In this document: one piece after another, positions 16,401 through 22,677 of the stretch
Numbering within the stretch: the stretch's first letter is position 1
How the letters are laid out: each line of letters starts with the position of its first letter
Position numbers and translations under genes: made by a program
Source of the DNA: Hungatella hathewayi WAL-18680
GTDB lineage: Bacteria; Bacillota; Clostridia; Lachnospirales; Lachnospiraceae
Direction: 5' to 3'
Assembly: GCF_000235505.1 (NCBI RefSeq)
Contig: NZ_JH379027.1
Location: 1,419,181 to 1,483,180 of the forward strand
DNA: 64,000 bases
The notes under the pieces: generated by a model
What the model saw: the letters and a program-made list of their open reading frames with translations, nothing else
Databases searched by the model: none
Told to the model about the DNA's origin: nothing

Positions 16401-18832
16401 CAAAGATTGCAGGCTGCTGGAACAGTGGCACCATCGAAAGTACAGCTGGAAATGATGTAGGGGGAATCGCAGGCGCCATTGCCGCGGATACCATCATTGA
16501 TGGCTGCTATAATCTGGCGGGAAGTGCGGTTGACGGGACCACAGGCTCCAACACAGGAGGAATTCTGGGAAGAGCTATAACGGGGACTCTAACCCTCCGA
16601 AACAGCTATAACCAGGGAACGGTGTCAGGCGGAGCCAATGTTGGAGGAATCGCAGGAATCTTATCCCTGCCCACACAGGCAGTCACCGGATGCTATAACG
16701 CCGGGGCTGTGACAGGAGCTTCTAACGTAGGAGCAGTTGTGGGAATCAGTACCAGCTCTGACAGTGTAACCTATTGTTTCTATGACAAGGAGAAGTCCCA
16801 GCCAACAGTGGATACCTATGCTAAGGGAATGGAGACGGATAAGTTTGCTACCTGGGGGGCGGCCTTTGGGCTGAACGGGGAACGGCTGGTCCAGACATCC
16901 TCAAGTTATGTGTCGTGGACCTATGTGGCCGGAGGCGGCGCGGTCTATCCGGAGTATGGAACACTTCCGGATGCGGACAGCTGGGAGACGGTAGCTCGGG
17001 GCCTGACGGATGGTTTCATCGCTATGGAAACACCTGCTGGCGATCCTTTGGAGATTAAAACGGCAGAACAGCTGGCCTGGTTTGCCAAACAAATAAATGA
17101 GGGCACAGTATCTGCGGATACCAATGTGGTTCTGACAGCGAATCTTGACTTAAGGGGAAGCCGCTACGTGTCAAGTGGACAACTCTCATGGATACCTATT
17201 GGGAAAGATAGCAGGCATAGCTATCGTGGAACCTTTCGTGGAAGCGGCACCCGGGTTTATGAATTGAGTGGTCTTTCTGTCAATAACACCGGAACAGCCG
17301 GACTGTTTGGGACGGTGGGAACCGGTGGAAGGGTAAGTGGGATTGGTATCATAACCGGTTCCATAACCGGAGATGTGGCAGGCGGTATTGCTGGAACGGC
17401 TAGTGGAACCGCAGAAATTTCCAGATGCTTTAATCGCGGGGGAACGGTCTTGGGTGCATTATTTGCCGGAGGAGTCGTGGGGAAAATGGAAGGAAATGCC
17501 ACGGTAAAACACTGTTATGCCCTGGAGACGTCGGTAACCGGCACCGGAAACACTGCATGTGCCGGAGGGATTGCCGGGGATGGAAGTGCCGGCATCATCC
17601 AAAACAGTTATCAGGCAAGTTTTGGCTCAAACTGCATCACGGTGGCGGGAAGCGGGAGCGCAGGCTCCATCGCCGGAAAGACGGGTGCGGATACGATCAG
17701 CCAGTGTTACAGTGATAAAACCCTGGCTGACAGCGGAAGCGTCATACCGTTTGACACGTCCAGCGACACCGCCCGGCAGGCGCAGACGGATGATTTAAAC
17801 ACTTTTGGCGGAAATGAATACAAGGGAGTGGACCGTGTGTGGTTTACCAGCCTGGAGGAGGAGGCTACAAAAGGAATGCCTTCCCTTGAGGCGCCGGAAA
17901 TGCTGACAGTGGAGGTTGACCCGGGAGCCGTGACGGAGTCAGGTGGAGTTCTGGCAGGGGCAGAAGGGAGCTGGGGTGGTCCAATGACACTGCCGTCCAA
18001 TGTTCTGCTTCGTGGAATCCGCCAGGAAACAGGCGGGAGTTCCCAGCCGGCTTTTATTTTGAAATCCAAAAGCGTGATCACGTCCGGTTTCCATACTTAC
18101 GGAACGGATAACGCCCACCAGAATCTTGCGGTGGAAACCGGAGGAATTGATCTGGCAGACTGTGCGATGTCGCTGACGGCACCGAGGGTAACCATCAGCA
18201 GTTTAAGCCCGCTGAAGCTATATAACGGTGCGGCATACATATATCCGGAAAAACGGACCCTTTTGCTGGACCTGGCTGGGAAAACAGGAAGCGGGGCGGA
18301 TCAGAAGATGAAGCGGTTTGAAGTGCGGATCGAGATCAAAGGGGTGACCAGAAGCACTCTGGATGTCACAGTTACAAAAACTGCGACAATCACACTGACT
18401 CCTGGTGTGAAGCCGAAGGCATATTCTACCGGCATGGTGCTGACAAACAATGAGGCATATCCAATTCAATTTGGTATCACCAGTGTGAAGGAAAAAGAGT
18501 TGTCAGATAGTATTGATGTGAAGCTGACACCAATTGACAACAGCTATGTCATTGATAATAGTGTACCAATTACAGGAGCGGATCAGAAAGTGAAGCTGGG
18601 AGTTAAGGGATATTTTAGTGCGGGAGAGCAGGAGATTTATTTCGATCCGAAAGCCCTGCCGTGGCTGTCCTGTTATGTGGGCTATGGAAAGGCATTTCAA
18701 TATAGCTATTTCATGGAATACAGCCTGATTCACGCGGGGGGAGAGAAACGGTTCGGTTTTGACATCATTTACCAGTTTGACATACCAAAAGATGATGTGG
18801 GAGACGTAATTAAGCCGGTCAGCGGAACTTGA
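10478..18832 (+). CDS. Giant GLUG-repeat surface protein of operon 2 (2,784 residues)
   Basis: The start has a GGAGGGG site. An N-terminal hydrophobic stretch (about 17-40) acts as signal or anchor. Residues ~175-420 form an acidic, disordered insert with A-S-P-x-[ED]-A-E motifs and a run of E-P-S-E-S repeats. From ~830 on, at least five modules follow, each with an [AS]-[EG]-x-L-A-W-F-A segment, a D-[IL]-[DN]-L strand, W-x-P-I-G, G-T-F-[DR]-G, and GLUG-like repeats (G-G-I-A-G, N-C-Y-N-A-G, G-C-W-N). The C-terminal ~280 residues match the end of the operon 1 giant protein and resemble D and E in strand pattern (L-T-P-G-V-K-P-K, L-T-N-N-E-A-Y-P-I, F-M-E-Y-S). There is no LPXTG. An adhesin or fibre-tip role is inferred. 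A small 47-codon frame lies in the 134-bp gap before it. Confidence 0.88.
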   Translation: MSHFRLHTRTNGKDRLKFVIAGIACILAVGAAGYALHSIGTARAKSRETVELHTGEELEQYLLDSESEDYNLNGRYQLEADLSLGWLEQSIGTNVEPFTGTFDGNGHIISGLTRPLFGVVEGGAIQNLFFSEAEIVHPFTYFDGDEYVDGYGALAAYAVDTVIRNCGMSGEIKTASPAEAEYQVGKASPAEAEEVKGPGALESTGGPGVLEESRTESGSSAETEPPEIEPSESEPSESEPFESEPSESEPSESESSENEPSESQPAGNEEETKHTGDGTEIESTADIRPGDDVADELGTGTEAEPTSDLIEAGEETGAGETSGAEIVISGSDESGANITKTETVAFYPVRRQLLTKTSSVVDAGAEGALIASPSEAEDSSVASPPDAEQTDPMTDQEGENDNDAGEETEAELEYIGNPAGDIYILVTAERVAAGGLVAQTAGETLIADSFVLVMIGSDLKEVDTYAGGLAGILGGNTRAENSYASGLVNSNDVTGGFAAVNSGTIQNCYSTMTIGETGNVRGAFTASGNGILSGCVYDLQLACVKEENILTDNSIADDSMAEAETVESAELTESASDVAEVENHAGMKQIGPGEWVETEPLDEETQPSNQETQPMPEQDLRTQTDAEMEAGREFRLKGLSTAQMTGTETQIPGIWYLAENAYPQIEYFALQEQELIVENSKASVIALVLPDGLTLMDVLEEGDIVLPLEVDGQEIQWDTEGDIRINENNQVVTDGKVSVSIHEAPEVGASLTEQEVETTTSSQTETDKEPISKSNPVSQPGEGSPGTGLRLKASVGGVTRSFSLTALKEGSGYASWADVGAEFSKSTGTMSGMTVPEKNADGYYEIYSAGQLAWFAYQVNQNTETSMQSANVKLMADIDLDGADSYGGSRDNPLPWIPIGTADGSIYYKGTFDGNGHIIDYMKVEGQDGYTGFMAAVGGGAKIRRLGIGPNSSVTAKTGGNAFTDGTAALAGGVIAEAGKDQIVIEGCYNRAAVIGKSDHTGAFVGHGEVEDPGDQRITNCYNAGSISVADGASGTASAIAGTFSNDTAAGGIRNCCWISGGSATFSGRAVSSVSRSAMTVEQAKPVTAEDMKAGETVALLNESVSEPLWQYQPWNNDNDGYPLLSGRSADAPTNWSEVGAAMAAAGKTLTGTGTAAAPFQIGTAEDLALFAHKTNANETNADGTGFCVELTADINLFGIGYVSYEPSMANIDYAFEWGGMFTDSRYTGTFDGKGHHVSFLRITESGTYIGFMRYLGNGAVIKDFGIESGKIQLSRGIRISALIGNAKGNNIQILRCWNKADIPIGNYEVMGGILGAFEGGSNLLIDGCYNEGDVGSLNGSNIGGIAGKIFSGSAIIRNCYNAGTITGRTCLGGVVGTFMNGSQLVTQCYNIGQVDGDRTLSETKPILGHMAGPARNNYYYLPDAVPQSGCKSLTEVQLKSWAAAFALNGSQLSQSTGISWTFDPAGIEYPKIGTLPPADDWSVVGQGCLDELIGSPVTGDGDGGVRYCIESAEHLAAMQVEVSKGKQNSDAILLSDLDLTGMPYGGTDAKPLQWRPIGNSTNPYTGDFNGNGKVISHMRVVEDGYAGLFGCAGGGAKIRRLGLDGNCTVTAVSPGNSSEEGTAAFVGAVVSAAGEDTQIVIEDSYNRAKVTGKGSGTGAFVGTDIGTIPGKQRITACYNAGNITTASGAAKVIAGSFENGTDSSVGGIYNCYWDQETSGAGSVAGGSRVRLKDNQSYSTSDMKSLAMASRMNQASGVPLWQYAADKNLGYPSFGTMTVESWEDVGIKATAPLPKNTSSMGTAGTSSNPYQIETPSELAWFAWEAGSAKEKTGLCAELLADIELFGEVYTGNSYDPGDADILLKALVWKPIGREHEDYRYSGTFRGNNHTISYMYADRDGAAGLFGSLGTGAVIENVKLSDSLIKADGNGRYTGGIAGSILGADVTIRECENKGKLSSSGAYVGGMAGYIAGTDAKIAGCWNSGTIESTAGNDVGGIAGAIAADTIIDGCYNLAGSAVDGTTGSNTGGILGRAITGTLTLRNSYNQGTVSGGANVGGIAGILSLPTQAVTGCYNAGAVTGASNVGAVVGISTSSDSVTYCFYDKEKSQPTVDTYAKGMETDKFATWGAAFGLNGERLVQTSSSYVSWTYVAGGGAVYPEYGTLPDADSWETVARGLTDGFIAMETPAGDPLEIKTAEQLAWFAKQINEGTVSADTNVVLTANLDLRGSRYVSSGQLSWIPIGKDSRHSYRGTFRGSGTRVYELSGLSVNNTGTAGLFGTVGTGGRVSGIGIITGSITGDVAGGIAGTASGTAEISRCFNRGGTVLGALFAGGVVGKMEGNATVKHCYALETSVTGTGNTACAGGIAGDGSAGIIQNSYQASFGSNCITVAGSGSAGSIAGKTGADTISQCYSDKTLADSGSVIPFDTSSDTARQAQTDDLNTFGGNEYKGVDRVWFTSLEEEATKGMPSLEAPEMLTVEVDPGAVTESGGVLAGAEGSWGGPMTLPSNVLLRGIRQETGGSSQPAFILKSKSVITSGFHTYGTDNAHQNLAVETGGIDLADCAMSLTAPRVTISSLSPLKLYNGAAYIYPEKRTLLLDLAGKTGSGADQKMKRFEVRIEIKGVTRSTLDVTVTKTATITLTPGVKPKAYSTGMVLTNNEAYPIQFGITSVKEKELSDSIDVKLTPIDNSYVIDNSVPITGADQKVKLGVKGYFSAGEQEIYFDPKALPWLSCYVGYGKAFQYSYFMEYSLIHAGGEKRFGFDIIYQFDIPKDDVGDVIKPVSGT
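11162..11266 (+). repeat. 15-bp tandem repeat, 7 units, encoding E-P-S-E-S
   Basis: Seven in-frame 15-bp units (consensus GARCCRTCTGAGAGC) encode E-P-S-E-S and close variants in the disordered insert of the giant protein. Since the unit is a multiple of three, copy-number change would vary length without a frameshift. Confidence 0.85.
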
Positions 18833-18928
18833 GCCAGAATGGGACCATATGAACTGTTTATGGAATCTGGCAGAGTACGGCAAAGAAACCTAAAACACGA
18901 ATAGAAAGATGGAAGACAGGTAAAAGGA

Positions 18929-19585
18929 ATGGCTGAGAGACCGGATTTATCCAATCTTATACCGGAGAAACAGAAGAAGAGCCGCGGGAAGAGCAAGCGG
19001 AGCACCAGACATAGGAAAGAAAAGCAGGAGGCAGCTTACGGGAAAGCACCCAAAAGAGAGGTGTGTGGGGTGGGAAGTAAGCGCAAAAGGCGCAGGAGGG
19101 GTCTGGGAATTCTAGCGGCGGCAGTGATACTGGCTGCCATTGGGATCGGTTGTATTGCCATTTTTGGCCTGCCGGTTTCTGTACGATCCGGAATTGACAT
19201 TTTGCCGGATAGAAATGCTGCTGACGGCAGCCTCTACGCGGCAGGTGGCATAGAGCTGGAGGACGGCCAATACCGGGTGGTGGTGAACCAGCTGCCGACC
19301 ATGAGTGAGGGCAGCCGGGAGTGCAATATCGAGTTTGAGAACCCGGCTGAGAACCAGTATAGCTCCCGCATCAACCTGTATCTGCAATCCACCGGCAGGC
19401 GAATCGGAGGAACCAGACGGGTGGATCCGGGGAAATACGTGGAGATGATCACACTATATCAGACGTTGGAACTAGGAGAACACCCGGTGTGGGCGAAGAT
19501 TGAACTGTTCAATAAAAAGGAGCCTGCAGGGGAAATGACACTGGAACTTACCGTGAGGGTGGTTCCGGAAGAAATACGGAAATAA
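18929..19585 (+). CDS. Single-pass membrane protein A of operon 2
   Basis: 218 residues: a basic tail (1-60), a membrane segment (about 62-88), and an outside domain that begins D-I-L-P-D like its operon 1 counterpart. Shared stretches include V-V-N-Q-L-P, C-N-I-E-F-E-N-P, S-[SA]-R-[IV]-N-L-Y-L, G-G-T-R-R-V-D-P-G and E-P-A-G-E-M. It lacks the 12-residue repeat array of the other copy. It follows the giant gene after 96 bp and abuts the gene for B. Function unknown; see the operon 1 copy. Confidence 0.8.
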   Translation: MAERPDLSNLIPEKQKKSRGKSKRSTRHRKEKQEAAYGKAPKREVCGVGSKRKRRRRGLGILAAAVILAAIGIGCIAIFGLPVSVRSGIDILPDRNAADGSLYAAGGIELEDGQYRVVVNQLPTMSEGSRECNIEFENPAENQYSSRINLYLQSTGRRIGGTRRVDPGKYVEMITLYQTLELGEHPVWAKIELFNKKEPAGEMTLELTVRVVPEEIRK

Positions 19586-19612
19586 GTGAGAAAAGGAAAC
19601 AGGGATGGGAAG

Positions 19613-20137
19613 ATGAGAACGAAAAGAAACCATACCAATATGACGGTTATACTATTGGCAGTGATCTTCTGCGTGGTAGTGGCTTGTGTGGCGGTATATT
19701 TTGTGAATACCCACAGCCTGCCGGCAATGCAGCTTCCACAGCTGGAGCCCGAGGCCCGTGTCCAAAGTGGTACATTAAATGATCCGGCGGGAAGGCGGGA
19801 AGAACTGGATGCCATGGTACAGGAAGGAATGCTGACCTTCTCCATCAACGCCACTCCGGTTTTAGAAAACGGGAAGTCCAATGCCAATCTTCTGATTGAG
19901 AACCCGCCGGGAAATGGAAACCGTTTTACTGTGACCATCAGGCGGGAGGACACGGAGGAGGAGATTTATAAATCCGGCTATCTGGACCCGGAGCAGTATA
20001 TTGAAAAAGCGCCGCTTGATGTGGAACTTCAGGCGGGAGAATACCCGTGCCTGGCCTATTTTGACGCGTACCGGATCAAAGACAATGCATACATAGGAAG
20101 GGCGGCGGCGAAAATTACGGTGTTTGTGGAGAACTGA
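19613..20137 (+). CDS. Single-pass membrane protein B of operon 2
   Basis: 174 residues from the ATG at 19613; a GTG at 19586 right after the previous stop would add nine residues. The membrane segment lies at about 8-32. The outside domain has the E-G-M-L-T-F-S-I-N-A-T-P, L-L-I-E-N-P-P, R-R-E-D-T-E-E-E-I-Y, Y-L-D-P-E-Q-Y-I and G-E-Y-P-C motifs of the operon 1 copy. Between the two copies the ectodomain is far better kept than the tail and membrane segment, which points to selection on the outside part. Confidence 0.78.
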   Translation: MRTKRNHTNMTVILLAVIFCVVVACVAVYFVNTHSLPAMQLPQLEPEARVQSGTLNDPAGRREELDAMVQEGMLTFSINATPVLENGKSNANLLIENPPGNGNRFTVTIRREDTEEEIYKSGYLDPEQYIEKAPLDVELQAGEYPCLAYFDAYRIKDNAYIGRAAAKITVFVEN

Positions 20138-20186
20138 CAAGAAGAATCACGACAGAGAGAATCTCTGGAAGAGACGGAATACGAGG

Positions 20187-20807
20187 ATGGAAGAGAAAAT
20201 GAGAGGACAAGAAGATTGGGAAGGACATGGCAGGGAAAGGGATAGAACCGGAAGCAGCAGGGCCTCCCTGGGGGCGGACAAGAGCAGGCATAAAATCGGG
20301 ATTTCCATAGTGGTGCTTTCTATTACAGCCCTGCTGGCGGCTGCCCTGACAACCAGTTTTTTCTATTTTAGATACCGGCAGACGGAGTCAGAGCAGGAAG
20401 GCCTGGTCTATGAAGGAAATATCATAGCGGGGGACATACCGGGAAAGAGCCGTGAAGAGCGAAAAAGAGAGCTGGACGCCGTGGTGGAGGAAGGAATGCT
20501 GGCAATGACCATCAACGCAACTCCGTCAGGAAAGGCCAGCGGTGGAGATAAAAGTATCAACTGGCTGATTGAGAATCCCTCCAACCAGGGAAAACTCATC
20601 CGTGTGGAGGTATGGCAGGATGAGACTGGCGAAAAGATATACGAGACGGGAGCCATTCCACCGGGAAACTATGTGGAGAGAGCACCGCTGCTGACGAATC
20701 TGCCCGCCGGAAAGTATAACTGCACGGCAAAATTCTTCGCCTACAAAGAAGACGAGACTTATATCGGTCAGGCATCCGCACAGATTCAGCTGGTCCTGTA
20801 TGAATGA
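20187..20807 (+). CDS. Single-pass membrane protein C of operon 2
   Basis: 206 residues from the ATG at 20187; the ribosome site is weak and other starts (TTG 20124, ATG 20199) are possible. A basic, hydrophilic tail of about 35 residues precedes a membrane segment (H-K-I-G-I-S-I-V-V-L-S onward). The outside domain carries Y-E-G-N-I-I-A-G-D-I-P-G-K-S, E-E-G-M-L-A-M-T-I-N-A-T-P-S, W-L-I-E-N-P-S-N-Q-G and E-T-G-A-I-P-P-G-N-Y-V, as in operon 1. The 3' end overlaps or nearly touches gene D. Confidence 0.75.
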   Translation: MEEKMRGQEDWEGHGRERDRTGSSRASLGADKSRHKIGISIVVLSITALLAAALTTSFFYFRYRQTESEQEGLVYEGNIIAGDIPGKSREERKRELDAVVEEGMLAMTINATPSGKASGGDKSINWLIENPSNQGKLIRVEVWQDETGEKIYETGAIPPGNYVERAPLLTNLPAGKYNCTAKFFAYKEDETYIGQASAQIQLVLYE

Positions 20808-20821
20808 GGAGGAAAAGGGCA

Positions 20822-21508
20822 TTGAATAAAAGAATAATCGGTTATGTAGGAATTACCGCCGCCGTTCTCCTGTGCCTGGGAATCCAGGAGCCGGCTGCTG
20901 CTCAAGGGAGAGAGAGGCCCGTGGGAACGGTGGAAGAGACTAAGGTGGAGTTTTCTATGCTGGCGGAAAGCCGTTCGGTAGAGACAGAACTGCGGGGAAC
21001 CATAGACGTTTCCCTGATATCGGCGGCTCTGCCATCGGACGTGGAATTTACGGTTAACCCAGAAGGCATTTTTGACGCCGCGGCCAATCCGGGAGGCCAG
21101 ATACTGTGCCCATCCCCAGCGGAATTTAAGATCACAAACAACTCGGTGGTGCCGGTGCGTCTGGAAATCGCGGAGGTAGGGGATATCCGGCAGGGAGACA
21201 TGGCTTTTTCGGAAACATTTCCGGGTGGTCCCCCACAGAATTTCCGCCTTGTGGACCAGGTATCGGAAGTGAAGGAGTTTGGAACAGCCATTTTGGTGTT
21301 GGGAACAGCCGGGAGGGGGTATAGCAGCGAGGCGGATTTTGAACAGTACGCCATCTGTCCGGGGAAGACCAATATCCTGGTGGCAGACCTTGGAGCCGGG
21401 GAGGAAACAGGTTTGCAGATATACGGAAAGGTGTCGGCAGATTTCTATGGAGCCTACCAGTTCACGGTGAGGCCGGTATTAAAAATCAGCGCAGTACGGG
21501 CCGGTTAG
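20822..21508 (+). CDS. Secreted protein D of operon 2
   Basis: 228 residues if the TTG at 20822 is used, which has AGGAGG nine bp upstream; an ATG at 20804 would overlap gene C but lacks a ribosome site. The signal peptide ends near E-P-A-A-A-Q. The mature chain matches the operon 1 copy: G-T-I-D-V-S-L-I-S-A-A-L-P, F-T-V-N-P-E, N-N-S-V-V-P-V-R-L-E-I, F-G-T-A-I-L-V-L-G, Y-A-I-C-P-G-K-T and Y-G-K-V-S-A-D-F-Y-G. It has the same strand pattern as E and the giant C-terminus. Probably an accessory or minor subunit (inference). Confidence 0.78.
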   Translation: MNKRIIGYVGITAAVLLCLGIQEPAAAQGRERPVGTVEETKVEFSMLAESRSVETELRGTIDVSLISAALPSDVEFTVNPEGIFDAAANPGGQILCPSPAEFKITNNSVVPVRLEIAEVGDIRQGDMAFSETFPGGPPQNFRLVDQVSEVKEFGTAILVLGTAGRGYSSEADFEQYAICPGKTNILVADLGAGEETGLQIYGKVSADFYGAYQFTVRPVLKISAVRAG

Positions 21509-21564
21509 CCCTGCTGATTGATATAAAAATAACATAAAAAAGAAGGATAACAGGAGGAAAAACA

Positions 21565-22218
21565 ATGAAGAAGAACAGGAAACAGATAGTCGCGGGCGCT
21601 CTGACTATGATGCTGGCAGTGGCAGGAGCCACTGGGGCCTATGGGGCCGGTCTGGACCCAGTAATCGATGCACCGCTTGTCACAGAGGAAAAGACCGGAG
21701 CAGATGCAGTGGAGACCACATTGAATGGAACAATCAAAGCGACCACGCTGAGTGTCACACTCCCGCTGACAACCGCTTTTGACCTTGACCCAACCAAATA
21801 CGATGCGACGAATCCAAACATACAGGTGGGTGAGAATCAGTCAAGCGGATACCGGATTCTGAACAATTCCGCAGTGCCGGTGTATGTCTATGTGTCAGGA
21901 GTCAGCGTCCCGACGGCCAACGTTACCTTGGTGAACAGCATAGGAGGGTTGGATACCAATAAGGCTCTGATGCTGGCAATCAGCGAAAAGACGCCGGCAG
22001 TGGAGGCAGATGTCAATGACACGTCGTTCTGGCTGGATACGGCAATGACCGGCAACTATTACATGGACAGTAATCGGGCAAACAAAGGAAAATTGGATGC
22101 CAACGGCGGGACCATGAATTTGAAGATTTATGGAATGACCAAGCAGGGATGGAGTGTTGAAGATACATTTTCTGTAAAACCGAGTTTTACGGTGTCAGTG
22201 ACCGAGCCGGTGCTGTAA
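21565..22218 (+). CDS. Secreted major-subunit-like protein E of operon 2
   Basis: 217 residues with a signal peptide ending near G-A-Y-G-A and a strong AGGAGG site. It keeps L-N-G-T-I-K-A-T-T-L-S-V-T-L-P, F-D-L-D-P, N-N-S-A-V-P-V-Y-V-Y-V-S-G-V, K-Q-G-W and F-S-V-K-P-S-F-T-V-S-V in the same order as the operon 1 copy, which is 32 residues longer in the middle. The middle is much more divergent than the framework strands, a pattern typical of exposed loops of surface subunits under diversifying pressure. Confidence 0.8.
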   Translation: MKKNRKQIVAGALTMMLAVAGATGAYGAGLDPVIDAPLVTEEKTGADAVETTLNGTIKATTLSVTLPLTTAFDLDPTKYDATNPNIQVGENQSSGYRILNNSAVPVYVYVSGVSVPTANVTLVNSIGGLDTNKALMLAISEKTPAVEADVNDTSFWLDTAMTGNYYMDSNRANKGKLDANGGTMNLKIYGMTKQGWSVEDTFSVKPSFTVSVTEPVL

Positions 22219-22231
22219 AACGGATGTAGAA

Positions 22232-22252
22232 CCGATATGAAAGCGATATCGG
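22232..22252 (+). other. Hairpin between genes E and XRE of operon 2
   Basis: CCGATAT and ATATCGG form a perfect 7-bp stem with a 7-nt loop and no T-run. It could stabilise the upstream mRNA or be a regulator-binding palindrome. Operon 1 lacks it at this place. Confidence 0.45.
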
Positions 22253-22289
22253 CATAAATATAAAACGGACATAAAAGGAGGAACCCAAT

Positions 22290-22484
22290 ATGGCAAACAG
22301 AATCCCATGCACCCCATTTGGAAAGAAAATGAAAATCGCAATGGTAGAACAGGACATTCCCCAGCAGGAACTGGCGAGACGCCTGGGCATCGCCAACTCC
22401 ACAGTCAGCGACATCATCTACGGCCGCAACCAGTGTGAGCGCACCAAAGAACGCATTGCCGAGACCCTTGGAATCCAGGGATAA
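22290..22484 (+). CDS. 64-residue XRE-type helix-turn-helix regulator (operon 2 copy)
   Basis: The protein is identical to the regulator at 7282-7476. Roughly seven of 195 bases differ, all silent. Codon choice is C-rich like operon 1 and unlike its operon 2 neighbours, which hints at recent gene conversion. Strong AAAAGGAGG site. Being identical, both regulators must recognise the same operators, so the two operons are likely to be cross-regulated. Confidence 0.85.
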   Translation: MANRIPCTPFGKKMKIAMVEQDIPQQELARRLGIANSTVSDIIYGRNQCERTKERIAETLGIQG

Positions 22485-22511
22485 TGTGAATAATTGAAAA
22501 CGTAATGACAG

Positions 22512-22548
22512 AAATAGAGTTCCTGCGCCCCAGGAACTCTATTTTGAT
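22512..22548 (+). terminator. Hairpin terminator after operon 2
   Basis: A 14-bp perfect stem (22512-22525 and 22531-22544) with a 5-nt loop, followed by a T-rich stretch. The stem core TAGAGTTCCTG matches the terminator core after operon 1. Confidence 0.85.
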
Positions 22549-22578
22549 TTGGTATTTTGGTTTGGCGTACAAGTTTTA

Positions 22579-22607
22579 TTGATTTTTCCAGCCAGATAGG
22601 ATATAAT
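22579..22607 (+). promoter_or_regulatory. Promoter of argS
   Basis: TTGATT (22579-22584) and a perfect TATAAT (22602-22607) with a 17-bp spacer, about 70 bp before the argS start. There is no room for a T-box leader. Confidence 0.75.
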
Positions 22608-22677
22608 TTTCCAATATGGGTAACTGTAATATTACCGTATTATGGATGAAAATGAGTGTAAGAAGGAGAATATCAGA

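Noticed and set aside
10478-18832. Repeats in the giant genes taken as CRISPR-like or recombination cassettes
   Set aside because: The repetition is at protein level (GLUG modules) with varied DNA; there are no short identical repeats with unique spacers.
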